64,000 bases of DNA from Lepidostoma basale (GCA_022606425.2 JAHDVF020000753.1:1-64000), one strand, 5' to 3'; shown: positions 22,495 to 32,060, numbered from the stretch's first letter. Translations and numbers: made by a program. The notes: generated from the sequence alone by a model not told the origin.

Positions 22495-22576
22495 TTCGTG
22501 ACCGGTTTCATCGACAGAATTTTAATATATTTCGACAGCGACCGGTTTCGCCAGGCTCGCTGGCGTAGGCAGACAA
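22495..22576 (-). repeat. Hammerhead-like fold-back family b, rearranged piece
   Basis: Minus reading contains GCCAGCGAGCCTGGCGAAAC and CCGGTCGCTGTCG, then, after a short AT stretch, CTGTCGATGAAACCGGTCAC. The second part looks like the same motif with its stem II deleted. It lies directly against the RTE copy that follows. Confidence 0.5.
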
Positions 22577-23035
22577 ACAAACCATCACGCCGTTTCCCCG
22601 CAGGGGTAGGCAGAGAGAATGGACCGCCACACTACTCTATCCTGGCAAACCTCTCTAGATTCCTCCACATTCATACAACGAATCATACACGCACGTCGAT
22701 TCCTCCGACTTCTAACATGACCAACCTTTAAAATTTGATTAATTTGGTCATGCCAGGTTTTCCTCGGTCTGCCTCGACTCCGTACTCCATTTACATTATT
22801 AACGTATACTTTCTTAACCATTCTTTCTCCATCCATGCGTTCCATGTGTCCGAACCATCGCAGCGATCCTTTCATAATTTTGTTCATAATACATTCTTCC
22901 GCTCTACCTTCCTTTCTTATATCAGCATTTGAGATTCTGTCGTATATCGTTCTACCACACATACGTCTTAGGGACCTCATCTCTACCGCATTTATTCTGG
23001 TTTCATCCTTCTTCTGCCAGTTCCATAGACAGACT
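22577..23035 (-). mobile_element. RTE family A LINE, 164-residue C-terminal frame
   Basis: The open minus frame 22,585-23,079 reads WNWQKKDETRINAVEMRSLR, RMCGRTIYDRISNADIRK, MKGSLRWFGHMERMDGERMV, SRGRPRKTWHDQINQILKVG and ends ILSAYPCGETA. It is the best-preserved copy of the ILKVGHVRSRRN subfamily. No stop or frameshift interrupts about 150 codons. The first residues upstream of WNWQ are flank. Confidence 0.85.
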
Positions 23036-23059
23036 CTTAAAAATCGAGACTTCCTGTGT

Positions 23060-23132
23060 ATATTCAGGATTGAACCCAAGTAGGTACCCTAAATCAGGAA
23101 CTAGGCATAATGTTCACTAGACCATCCATCAT
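23060..23132 (-). mobile_element. tRNA-like SINE head, second family
   Basis: The minus strand has an A-box-like TGGTCTAGTG (23,124-23,115) and a B-box-like GGGTTCAATCC (23,077-23,067). The sequence between them (CTAGTTCCTGATTTAG) is shared with the element at 54,075-54,163, so this is a dispersed tRNA-derived repeat and not a working tRNA gene. Confidence 0.45.
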
Positions 23133-24485
23133 CCTCTCAAGTATTTAAATAAATCACAATAAGGTCATGAATTGGAATTCTAAGATTTCATAATGCTATT
23201 AAATTAACAATAGACTATAAATAAGCTCTAAAATATTATTTTTTGTTCTCAGAATTTTATGCCTTCCTAAATATTGTTTATTCACAGTACAAAAAAATCT
23301 TTATTTAGAACAACACGAATAATATAATATTTTAGAACGGTAATTTTTTACAATGGATCTTTTATTCCAAAATTGAAAGATAACCTAAATCTCTATTGTT
23401 CATTTAAATATGTGATAATCAATTTAAACAAAAATAACGTTACATAATTGAGTTCTAGTGCTTATCCTTGTGTGAATTATTTTAAGTGAAGCTTGGATCT
23501 GGCAACTATTATGAATAGAAATGAGACCACTGATATACAAAATGACAGTGAAACAAATTAAGAATGAAAAAAATATATGACGGAAAGAAAAACAGAATGT
23601 AGGTTGTTAAAACTATAATGGTTTCTGTTTATTGAACTAATGTAAAGAATTATTAAAAAATTTAGGTATTTTTGTGGATGGAAAATGAAGTAAAATATTA
23701 CATAATTAAATTAATATATTTTTAAAGGGAGTCCATGTTGGAAAACGAAACAATTAACGAGTAATAGTGTCAGGATGTATAAATGTATATATGGTAGAAT
23801 CAAGCGAAAGTAGTGTCAATTTTTTTCACCTAATTTATCTGGTAAAAATATTTATTCAATAAATATAGAATATAATAATCAGAAACGTATTATAATAATT
23901 GCACACGATTTTTTTTTAATTATTTATCCTCCTTAGTACGCTTCCACAATTGCACTTATTGTAGGTAGATTACAACCATTTTTACGTTACAATTGTTAGT
24001 GACAACATTTTTACATAGATGTCGCTAGTTCGTTTTTGAAACTACCATGTGAAATCGCACAATTTTAATATATATACAAATTTCGTATTGCGCGCGACCT
24101 TCCTTGTCTTGGGGAGCATAGTGGTCGAGGATCGAAAGTGAGGCCACTGATGCTGACACCAAACTAAACTGCCCGCGCCCGTCCTATTCCAAGGACGAGT
24201 GCAATTTTTGAAGCCCCTTTACTTGACAGGGGCACCAAAGTAATTTCTTATGTTTTAGTTGTTTTGCAGCTATCGGATGAATTCAAATGAGTAGATTTAG
24301 GTAAATATCTAGTTTTCTATGCTTCAGCGGTTCTCAAACTTTTTTGAAAAACTAAATATTTTACGGAATCCTTAAATAAGCATTTCCGGTTTTATGTTAT
24401 TTATTTAATGACAAACATGCAAAAATAGGTACATTACACACTACTGACTTCTCCAACTATTATATTATAAAAATATATATTATAA
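23133..24485. other. Mostly unrecognised AT-rich DNA
   Basis: A very decayed family A copy is visible at about 23,452-23,620 (TTCTAGTGCTTATCC, GTGAAGCTTGGATCTGGC). A GC-richer stretch at 24,085-24,240 is unassigned. No gene is supported. Confidence 0.4.
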
Positions 24486-24832
24486 TAGAGGATGGATCGC
24501 CACAATGCTCTGTCCTGGCATACCTCTCGGCAATCCTCTACATTCATACATCGTACCATGCACGCACGTCGATTATTCCGACTTCGAATGTGACCTCCTT
24601 TTAGTAATTGATTAATTTGGTCATTCCATGTTTTCCTCGGTCGACCTCGGCTTCTTTTTCCACTAACGCTGTTTGTGTACAACTTTATAACCATTCTACT
24701 CTCATCCATTCGTTCCTTATGTCCAAACCATCTCAGGGATCATTTTTTAATTGTATCCATGATGCAGTCATCTGCCTTACATTTCTTTCTTATTTCATCG
24801 TTCGGTATTCTATCATACAACGTTTTCTATAT
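24486..24832 (-). mobile_element. RTE family A LINE tail
   Basis: The minus frame reads MDESRMVIKLYTNSVSGKRS, RGRPRKTWNDQINQLLKGG and MNVEDCREVCQDRALWRSIL. It belongs to the NQLLKGGHIRSRNN subfamily. The usual SAYPSGE end and GTTA tail are replaced by a TATA-rich stretch, so the 3' end is truncated. Confidence 0.75.
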
Positions 24833-24898
24833 TGATAAAAATATCATCAAATAATGTTGTTAGGCAATTTAGTTTTAAAATAAAATAATGATTTTTTA

Positions 24899-25320
24899 AC
24901 TAACTAACCATCACGCCGTCTCTCCGAAGGGGTAGGCAGAAAGAATGGACTGACACACTTTTCTTTCCTGACTATTTCCTGACTATTTTCTATTTCTCTC
25001 GATTCCTCAACATCATTCCTCATACATCTTGTCATGCACGCGCGTCGATTTCTCTGACTCCTCACGTGGCCGACATTCAATATTTGATTTATTTGATCGT
25101 GCCACGTTTTCCTCGGTCTTCCCCTATTTCTGGTTCCATTTACATCATTAACATATAATTTTTTTACCATTCTTTCAATATGTCCAAACCATCTTAATGA
25201 TCCTTTCATTATTTTGTTCATGACACCATCATTCGCACCGCATTCACTTCTTATATTTTCATTCGACACTCATATCATACACAGAGTATCCACACATTCG
25301 TCTAAGAGATCTCATTTTTA
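24899..25320 (-). mobile_element. RTE family A LINE tail
   Basis: The minus frame 24,904-25,269 has MKGSLRWFGHIERMV, NRGRPRKTWHDQINQILNVG and a CTAACTAAC tail in reverse complement at 24,899. The RCMRNDVEESRE segment has extra bases relative to RCMNVEESRE, and a duplicated CCTGACTATTT near 24,967 marks a small tandem duplication. Confidence 0.75.
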
Positions 25321-25471
25321 AAAGATTTTTTATCGTGTCATAATTTCCTCGATGCTATTCTTATTTACTAAGTCCGCTATTCACAGCACGCCTTCATGTC
25401 TTCACATGCTCTACTTTCCGTATCCTAATGTTTGAACAATTTTAATTTTACAACATGGCACTATCTTGCCT

Positions 25472-25938
25472 GGATCAAGAATGATGCATTATTTACAAAT
25501 ATTACAAAATTTCCGACGATTAGTTATGTTAACAAGTAATATCTATTATCTTCGTAGTGTTGCGAACAAGGAAGTGTTTATGACTGACTTTGACAGTATT
25601 TGGGGCAGCCATGTTTTTCTGAAACTACGTAGCAAGGGCAAAAAGTTTCCGGACGTAGGAACTTTAGCATGATAACATGATAAAACGAAATATAATTATT
25701 TACTAAGTATTTAATTATATTTCGTTTTATCATGTTATCATGCTAAAGTTCCTACGTCCGGAAACTATTTGCCCTTGCTACGTAGTTTCAGAAAAACATG
25801 GCTGCCCCAAATACTGTCAAAGTCAGTCATAAACACTTCCTTGTTCGCAACACTACGAAGATAATAAATATTACTTGTTAACATAACTAATCGTCGGAAA
25901 TTTTGTAATATTTGTAAATAATGCATCATTCTTGATCC
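25472..25938. repeat. 467-bp near-perfect palindrome
   Basis: Arms 25,472-25,698 and 25,712-25,938 are reverse complements over 227 bases with about two mismatches (within the GGCAAA(A/T)AGTTTCC and TAATAT(C/T)TATTATC blocks). The spacer is 13 bases. There is no ORF homology to a transposase. The 68-residue plus ORF lies wholly in one arm. It may be a fold-back element or a recent inverted duplication. The ends, GGATCAAG and CTTGATCC, abut unique DNA. Confidence 0.9.
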
Positions 25939-26059
25939 AAGCTACATTACAATAATGTACTAAAAAAAATTATTGCTCAAACAGAAATAACATTTTATTG
26001 TTTTATTTATTTTATTTTATATCATTGTATTTTATATTATTTGTTTTAGATTTATTTTG

Positions 26060-26258
26060 TGGGTGTTGGACGATCGAAGTGTGCGCGGGAGATGCTTATT
26101 AGTGGCGATGAGGTTCGCAACCCATCACACCGCGTCTCCCGCGGGGCGAAAAGAGAAGGATGGAGTGCCGCATCAGTAAAAGTGTGACAGTCCATTCTTT
26201 CTGCCTACCCTTTCGGGGAGACGGCGTGATGGTTAGTTAGTTAGTTAGTTTTACTTAG
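26060..26258 (+). mobile_element. RTE family A 3' end, swapped-body variant
   Basis: It contains GTTGGACGATCG, a CGCGGGAGATGCTTATTAG module shared with 5,966-6,180, then the standard CTCTCTGCC-like step, GGCGTGATGG and a long GTTA repeat. Together with the 5.97-kb copy this defines a chimeric subfamily. Confidence 0.6.
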
Positions 26259-26660
26259 TAAATTATATGAAGGATGCCACAAATGCAAATCTATTATATC
26301 ACAATTCACACTGCAATTCCTATGAACCCCGTCATTCAGCAAGGTGGTTTCTAGGAATAACACCCACATTCCAATTCTAGCATTATGTCTTCTTCTTCTT
26401 AGTGTAGGCCTTGTAGTCTGTTTCTTAAGAGGAATTGACCTCCTGCGAGGTCGACTTAGCTCTTCGGAGCTGGGGAGCTTCTCTATCTTGGGGTTGACCG
26501 TGGAACACAATGAAGGGGAGTCTGGATGGATCCTTTCTCCTCACGTGTGCATACCGATATCTTCTCCTTTGCCATCCCCACCTAATTATGGCGAATTAAA
26601 AAGTGGAATAAACGGTATTTTAATACATAAAAAATGGAATACCACTTTGTTAACGCCTTA
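26259..26660. other. Unassigned repeat-like sequence
   Basis: A TCTTCTTCTTCTTAG tract at about 26,389 followed by GC-richer sequence resembles the reverse complement of an RTE-type tail, but I cannot recover a protein signature. The 105-residue plus ORF has no recognisable family. Confidence 0.3.
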
Positions 26661-27238
26661 AGTTTATCGAATATTTAAATCCATTTATTCGTAATTAAAT
26701 TAGAGCAAATAATGGGGCATCGTGAGAGACTTCAGTCAGTTTTATGCGCTTCCAGAGAGTTTTGATACGACAGGAAGAATAACAATAATCAACACACATG
26801 GCAAGACCTGGATTTTTGGCCTTTACTGCAAGCAATGGCGGCCGACCGTTTGGTTGTTGTTCTGTTGAAATGTCATCAAAGGTTGAGATGATTGTTCTGT
26901 TATCCGCTCGCTACAAAATTACATAATGGCGTGTATTTACGTCCGTCAAATATGCAAATCATTTATGTTAAACTCTTTAAAAATGTCGGCAATGCCGTTC
27001 AAACATTAGTCCGGTGACTGAATGTGAACTGTGCGAGGAACTAAAATATAATATAATACAGACACATGTCATGTACCGGCAATAACTATTGACATTGTTT
27101 TCATTCATGTAAATTTATACTTCACAAATATTATGGGTCGTAATTTGCATACTTTAATAACTTACTTCAATGGCCATACAACAACATAATTTACAGTTGC
27201 CTTCCAATTGATATTTAAAAAATGACTATTTAATGGAG
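26661..27238. other. Low-repeat island, no ORF
   Basis: Between 26,720 and 27,010 the sequence looks unique and of mixed composition. It holds AACAATAATC and TATGCAAATCAT (an octamer-like ATGCAAAT). It could be conserved non-coding DNA, and this is inference only. Confidence 0.25.
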
Positions 27239-27239
27239 T

Positions 27240-27745
27240 TCTAGTGCCAACCCTCATGTATGGAAGTGAAGCTTGGAGCTGGCAAAAGAAGGATGAAAGC
27301 AGGATAAACGCCGTATAAATGAGATCACTGAGAAGAATGTGCGGGAAAACGTTGTATGATAGAATACCGAACGATGAAATAAGAAAGAAATGTAAGGCAG
27401 ATGACTGCATCATGAATAAAATTAAAAAAGGGTCCCTGAGATGGTTTGGACATATGGAACGAATGGATGAGAGTAGAATGGTTAAAAAGTTTTACACAAG
27501 CAGCGTGAGTGGGAAAAGAAGCCGAGGACGACTGAGGAAAACATGGCATGACCAAATTAATCAATTGCTAAAAGGCGGCCACATTCGAAGTCGGAATAAT
27601 CGACGTGCGTGCATGGTACGATGTATGAATGCAGAGGAAGCCAGAGAGGTATGCCAGGACAGGCCATTGTGGCGATCCATCCTCTCTGCCTACCCCTCCG
27701 GGGAAATGGCGTGATGGTTAGTTAGTTAGTTAGTTAGTTACTATT
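27240..27745 (+). mobile_element. RTE family A LINE, 131-residue C-terminal frame and tail
   Basis: It starts CTAGTGCCAACCCTCATG, then the frame 27,319-27,714: MRSLRRMCGKTLYDRIPND, KKGSLRWFGHMERMDESRMV, RGRLRKTWHDQINQLLKGG and ILSAYPSGEMA, followed by five GTTA units. A TAA at 27,317 replaces the GAA codon before MRSLRRM seen in sister copies. Confidence 0.85.
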
Positions 27746-27754
27746 TAAATAACT

Positions 27755-27895
27755 ATTTCCACTTTTGTCTTTATTTCGACATACTTGTAGTCACCCGAAA
27801 ATACCGGTCTGTCGATGACAGTCAGCCTGGCGAAACCGGTCGCTGTCGAAATATAGACAAATGTGATAGTAGTTATTAAAAAAATATTATTATTA
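27755..27895 (+). repeat. Hammerhead-like fold-back family b
   Basis: The centre reads CTGTCGA, T, a GACAG-AGCCTGGC stem II region, GAAA, CCGG, TC, GCTGTCGAAAT. The left arm (CTATTTCCACTTTTGTC) and right arm (GACAAATGTGATAGTAG) are diverged complements. Confidence 0.55.
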
Positions 27896-28059
27896 TTAAA
27901 ATTTACCATTACTTAGTGTTGGGAATTCATAACTGAATAATTTTTTTTTGTAATCGCATTTTTAATAAAGTGTCGTGTTACAAAGAAAAAAATATTGTTT
28001 ATTTAAAATTGCATTTTTTAATTCTAAATCGTTTTATTTAATTATCATTTAGAGTCGCT

Positions 28060-28155
28060 TTTTCTTTTCTTTTTCACAGACTGGTCTGTCGATGCCAGCG
28101 AGCCTGGCGAAACCGGTCACAGTGAAATAAAAACAAAAGAGTAGTACTTAAATAG
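28060..28155 (+). repeat. Hammerhead-like fold-back family b, short copy
   Basis: TTTCAC...CTGTCGA, T, GCCAG-CGAGC-CTGGC, GAAA, CCGG, TC, ACAGTGAAAT. TTTCAC pairs with GTGAAA as an outer stem I, while the family's usual outer arms have been replaced. Confidence 0.55.
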
Positions 28156-28199
28156 ATCGTATTATTTCATTATTATTATTAATAGACAATTTAAAATGG

Positions 28200-28800
28200 T
28201 CACAACATAAGCGCAAGGTAACATCCCATTTGAGTGCTGAAATCCACGGGTACATACTCAATATTTATCAGATCAATAAATTTCTCTTTTGACAATGAAT
28301 ACACTTACGTAGGTACCTACCTATGTAGAGGCGCTCTGTCCGATTCGCCGGCGATAGATATCGAGTGTCAATTTGCCTAATTCCCGCTCGCTGGGCCGAC
28401 TGATCTCGCTAATTTTTCTCCGGTTCTTCCGCTTTTTCACCGACTTGACCTACCCACCAGCCAGTTTGACAAGTTTGCCGCGCATTGAACTTGCGCCCGG
28501 TGTTGTGAGGTGAAACGAGTTAGTGGAGCGCCGTTGTCATGGCTACGGATCACAAGCTCGCGGGCCACGTGATCGCGCTCATCTCACACTAGTTACTAGT
28601 TACTCATCTCCAACGGGTTCTTTCGGCTTCATCACCGACGTTTCTAATTCATTTTTCACGATAATACTTTAAATCAAATTACTGTAAATGTTCTATTTAT
28701 ATTATATCAGGTACATAACATAGATATTCGCTTGTTTTAACTTATGTCAATAATAGATGACGTATTTACTTTATAAAAAAATCGTAAATAAATAAAACAC
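28200..28800. other. GC-richer low-repeat island
   Basis: 28,320-28,640 is clearly GC-richer than its flanks, with GCCACGTGATCGCGC (an E-box CACGTG) near 28,564 and no repeat homology. An ATGGCTACGG start-like codon at 28,539 leads to a frame that stops after about 16 codons, so coding is not supported. It is a candidate promoter or conserved non-coding element. Confidence 0.3.
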
Positions 28801-28804
28801 TTTA

Positions 28805-29035
28805 GCGTTTTTAAGATAATCAAATGATTTTACTGAAATCTCTTGATGGAAGTTCATTTTAAATAATAATTAAATAAAACGATGTTTTTTAACTACTTCC
28901 ACTTTTGTCTTTATTTAGACAGCGACCAGTCTGTCGATGCCAGCGAGCCTGGCGAAACCGGTCGCTGTCTAAATAAAGACAAAAGTGGAAGTAGTTAAAA
29001 AACATCGTTTTATTTAATTATTATTTAAAAAACTT
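28805..29035. repeat. Fold-back family b, perfect 71-bp arms around a hammerhead-like core
   Basis: Arms 28,857-28,927 and 28,960-29,030 are exact reverse complements (71 bp) around a 32-base centre. On the plus strand the centre and inner right arm read CTGTCGA (28,931-28,937), T, GCCAG-CGAGC-CTGGC stem II, GAAA (28,954-28,957), CCGG, TC, GCTGTCT. This is hammerhead order, but core A6 is U. Sequence outside the left arm (ACTGAAATCTCTTGATGG) is the family's flanking module, also seen at 33.6 and 46.75 kb. Confidence 0.75.
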
Positions 29036-29067
29036 TATATTTAACCACGGTATGGTTATTATATTGG

Positions 29068-29118
29068 ATGCCAACTAGTTTCGCTTGGACCCTAGCTTCA
29101 TCAGGGCAGTATAACAAA
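29068..29118 (-). ncRNA. Hammerhead ribozyme, type I, full-consensus core
   Basis: Reading the minus strand: GUUAUA, UGCC, CUGAUGA (29,104-29,098), extra A, stem II GCUAGG-GU-CCAAGC, GAAA (29,082-29,079), CUAG, UU, GGCA, then UAUAA. Stem II has one A-A mismatch that the plus copy at 29,133 corrects (GCUUGG-GU-CCAAGC). Proximal stem I is UGCC/GGCA (4 bp), followed by an internal loop and a distal UUAUA/UAUAA helix. All invariant core residues are present. CUAG is self-complementary, so stem III could form four pairs only between two molecules, as in known dimeric hammerheads. The expected cleavage is after GUU. Family membership is from structure, and activity is inference. Confidence 0.75.
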
Positions 29119-29125
29119 CTAGTTA

Positions 29126-29178
29126 AACTGCCCTGATGAAGCTTGGGTCCAAGCGAAACTATATGGCATCAATTATAA
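29126..29178 (+). ncRNA. Hammerhead-like motif, damaged cleavage site
   Basis: UGCC, CUGAUGA (29,133-29,139), extra A, perfect 6-bp stem II GCUUGG/CCAAGC, GAAA (29,155-29,158), CUAU, AU, GGCA. The core and stems are intact, but the UH cleavage dinucleotide is AU and the CUAG stem III is CUAU, so self-cleavage is unlikely. Confidence 0.6.
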
Positions 29179-29199
29179 TAACTATAAGGTTTCTATTGT

Positions 29200-29430
29200 A
29201 TATACATCACTCAAATAAACCTCATTAATACGAATGAAAATGTCTGTTTTCTAGATTTTTGTTTTTGTTTTATGTGATTGACAAGTTTCGCGTGTCTAAG
29301 GCATTATTAAATCTTAGATAGATGAAACATGTCAGTCACACAAAATATAATAAAACTTCTAGGAAACAGACGTTTTCATTAATATTAATTGTTAAATATG
29401 GAGTTTTACATCATTGTTCAGGAAACCATA
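29200..29430. repeat. Fold-back family d
   Basis: Left arm TACGAATGAAAATGTCTG-TTTTCTAGA and right arm TTCTAGGAAACAGACG-TTTTCATTAATATT flank a diverged centre with AAGTTTCGCGTGTC and GATGAAACATGTCAG. The right flank TGGAGTTTTACATCATTG-TTCA is the family's constant 3' module. Confidence 0.65.
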
Positions 29431-29490
29431 AACACGTATAGGTAATTCAATAATTGCGCACATAATCCATTGTTTTGATTTTAAACTCTA

Positions 29491-29608
29491 TTATTACGTA
29501 TCACAATTTATTTATATGAGTTGTTTATAACACCTGATGATGCCAACATAAGTTAGTGAAACAGCTATCGCGACAAACTCATATAAATAAAATTGTGATA
29601 CGTAATAA
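29491..29608 (+). ncRNA. Hammerhead ribozyme, type I, with 32-bp stem I
   Basis: The 5' arm 29,491-29,522 pairs with the 3' arm 29,577-29,608 over 32 bp with a single bulged base. Inside: internal loop, CAC, CUGAUGA (29,534-29,540), extra U, stem II GCCAAC-AUAA-GUUAGU, GAAA (29,558-29,561), CAGCUA, UC (29,568-29,569), GCG. CAC/GCG gives a short proximal stem I with one mismatch. The AUC cleavage site satisfies NUH. Stem II has a C-A mismatch in the middle. All conserved core bases are present. The arms are what a repeat finder would call terminal inverted repeats. Here they are stem I. This is the clearest ribozyme candidate in the window. Confidence 0.8.
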
Positions 29609-29639
29609 CAATGTTCCAAATTTAAACATTTAATCAATA

Positions 29640-29735
29640 ATGTATGTCATTCACATAAAATATATAAACTTCTAGAAAACAGACGTTTTCATTCCTAATT
29701 AGTATTTATGAATATTACTTATTTTTAAATTATTA
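29640..29735 (+). repeat. Fold-back family d, right half
   Basis: ATGTCATTCACATAAAATAT, CTTCTAGAAAACAGACG and TTTTCATTC match the right arm of family d. The left arm is absent. Confidence 0.6.
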
Positions 29736-30535
29736 ATGAGATTTCTTGGTATCAATTGTTAATAGCTAGTTTAAAAAATTGATGGAATCTAAAGAAATTA
29801 AACCCTCACACTAGTCCACCAGCAATCGGACCCACTCTTCTGATTTTCATCTCCAGGTTTCCGGACAGCTTTTCAGCCAATATTTAATTCTGTCAATTCT
29901 ATATTTTAAAGCCCAAAAATCTTACCGATCAGACACTCTGTCCCGGACATGAAATGTTAACGCTGGTCCGATGACGAATGAAAGACCATTAGTTCATTTT
30001 ATATCCTCGTCATATGGATCCAAAACTGGTTCCTAAAGATCCAGTTTTAGATCTAAACACACAACAGGTAGAATTATACATACAAGCACAGTAATATCAA
30101 TAAATTCCCGAAGCCAAAATAAACCAAAGCCATTTGAATAATTCCGGGGAATAGACTGTTTGTAAACATTGTCTTAGATAAATTATTGATTTCGTTCGCC
30201 GTAAATAAGCCTAATCGACTATTTGGAATATTTGTATAACATGGATTTAACTTGTACCGCGTTTGTTTACACTCTTTTTGAACGGTATAATGGCGTTTCA
30301 ATATACAGCTAACGGATATGATTTAATCTATATCCGATTAAGCAAGAAGAGGCCTCCTTTTTTATTTCAAGTTCTTATAATTCAAGTATATTTATATTAT
30401 ATCTGTTATACTGAAGGTGTGGTACATAAGAAAGGATTAAAGTAGATTGAATGTGACCTGGGGTCCTTATTGCTTCCCTCATTGTGCGGCATACATTATT
30501 TGCAGTAAAAAAATTTATCTCGAACTGCAGCTGAA
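29736..30535. other. No supported gene
   Basis: AT-rich, low-repeat DNA. The 60-75 residue ORFs on both strands have no recognisable family. Confidence 0.35.
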
Positions 30536-30540
30536 CTACC

Positions 30541-30745
30541 GACCTTCGTGGCAGAGTGGTAAGAGCTCTGACTGCCATACCGAAGGTCCCGGGTTCGATT
30601 CCCGGCGATGGCAGTGTAATTGTCACATTGTCTTTGGCCTGGTGTAGAATTTACGCGAGAATATCACATGTCATGAGAATCAATATAATGGCTAAAAAAA
30701 ACTAATTCTAAAAAGTATTCAGGTTCAAACGACCTGTTGCATACA
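30541..30745 (+). mobile_element. tRNA-derived SINE, intact promoter boxes
   Basis: The head has a perfect A box TGGCAGAGTGG (30,549-30,559) and B box GGTTCGATTCC (30,592-30,602), then a body TGGTGTAGAATTTACG, ATCACATGTCATGAGAATCA and a tail AGGTTCAAACGACCTG. The ends do not form a tRNA acceptor stem, so it is a SINE and not a tRNA gene. Copies lie at 13.7 (minus), 41.2 (minus, tail only), 41.6 and 43.9 kb. Confidence 0.85.
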
Positions 30746-31125
30746 ATAAAATTAAAATTAAAAATACGTACATTTGCAGCTCTGACATATAATCTCAGTT
30801 CACCATAGCATTACATACAATTTAGTAGTAAGAAAATAAAGTAAAATGGTTTATAAGATAGGGGCGGGCCTAGGGGAGTGCATGATCGAAAATGACGAAA
30901 GGACGCCGCTGGTCCATCATTTATGTCTACCCCTTTGGAAAAACGGGTTTGTGGTTGTGTTATGGGCCTTGTTTCGATGGTGTCATCTGGGACGATGATA
31001 GTTATATCTCTCTCGGGATGATTATAATACTATAATATTGTCACTGATAAAGACTTAAAAATAATTTTCTCATTTCGTGTATTTAGTAAGTTATCTGTTA
31101 GAAAATAATATAAATACCCTTTTAT
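30746..31125. other. Mostly unrecognised; family A scrap near 30,910
   Basis: GGTCCATCATTTATGTCTAC and CCCCTTTGGAAAAACGG recall the family A 3' end. ACATACAATTTAGTAGTAAG (30,812-30,831) recurs nearly unchanged at 40,046. No gene is visible. Confidence 0.35.
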
Positions 31126-31129
31126 TAGT

Positions 31130-31215
31130 TATTAAACCACATTATTTTGTTACAATCAACCGGTTTCGCTCTAGATTATTGGAGCTAGCGAGCTTGAAGA
31201 TTCTTAGAGCTCCGA
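31130..31215 (-). repeat. Degenerate hammerhead-like fold-back
   Basis: Minus reading ends GAGCGAAACCGGTTGATTG: a GCUC..GAGC stem II, GAAA, CCGG, UU. The CUGANGA half is unrecognisable. Confidence 0.35.
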
Positions 31216-31259
31216 TTTCACTATATTTTCTTCTAAATATTTTAACTGTTAGACTTTAC

Positions 31260-32060
31260 TTTTCAAACTAACTTAATAATGTTCTTAGGGACATATATAT
31301 ATAAAGGTAAATGGTAAAGGAGTACTCTGCGTTTAAACAGAGATGCAGTAAACAGAGTGTTTACAATCAGGACGAGCAAAGGGCTATGAATAGGCAAAGT
31401 TCCATTACAGTTAGTTGTTAGTTATGAATCTCATTTTGATTTGTACATATATCATATCATCTACAGTGCAGATTTAAAATGATAACTTTCTTATCCGGTG
31501 ACGCCATATAACTCGTGAAAGTAAAACGATAATGGGACACAAATAAAAAAAGCTGGAAAGTAAATCGTAAAAAATGGTCTCTTTGTGTTGTCGCCTGGTC
31601 TCTTCACACCCGAACAGGTTATTGTAATGAGACTACCGGCTAACGCCCGAGTCAGTTCGACCCAAATCTATAAGGATTGGGCCTGTCGATGGTCGCAATT
31701 ACTTTGGAATTTGATTTAAGGCGGTTTAAATCGGGTCCATTAAAAAGATTCGTTTTTAATTGGAGTGATTTAGATCTCCGACGCCATTTATTCTCTTTAT
31801 CCTGAGCTAATATTTACATTCATAAACGATTTTAGTTCTTTAAAAAAATCCTTGAATTTTTTTATAGAATATGAATTATATAATCTATTCACAGTTTCGT
31901 GAGAAATGCTTAAAAACCATAGCAAATTCGCGTTTACAGAAAGATTAAATTGATTGTAACAGTTCAACATCTAACGAATTAAAATCCCTTTGTAATAGCA
32001 AGTTACCATTTTCTTATTTAATATGGATGAAATCGTCTGTTTTCGACAAGATTTATTATA
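31260..32060. other. Low-repeat island with GC-richer part 31,560-31,800
   Basis: No ORF and no repeat family recognised. The middle part is GC-richer and looks unique. Confidence 0.25.

Larger units (their letters stand above)
29041..29192. repeat. Inverted repeat carrying opposed hammerhead cores
   Basis: Left arm (about 29,054-29,110) and right arm (about 29,126-29,186) are diverged reverse complements. Each arm encodes a hammerhead core on its own strand. The two are annotated separately. Confidence 0.8.

Noticed and set aside
27715..27745. GTTAGTTAGTTAG runs as telomere-like repeats
   Set aside because: The insect telomere unit is TTAGG. These runs always follow the family A stop codon and are the LINE's own 3' tail.
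28539..28590. ATG at 28,539 in the GC-rich island as a gene start
   Set aside because: The frame stops after about 16 codons, with no splice donor I can support.
30541..30615. Possible tRNA gene with perfect A and B boxes
   Set aside because: The 5' and 3' ends do not pair as an acceptor stem, and the same body and tail recur in other copies, so it is a SINE head.
30375..30647. Overlapping 83- and 66-residue ORFs on opposite strands (GIEPGTFGMAVRALTTLPRR and PSWQSGKSSDCHTEGPGFDS)
   Set aside because: Both are translations of the tRNA-derived SINE head. The same happens at 43,767-43,973.
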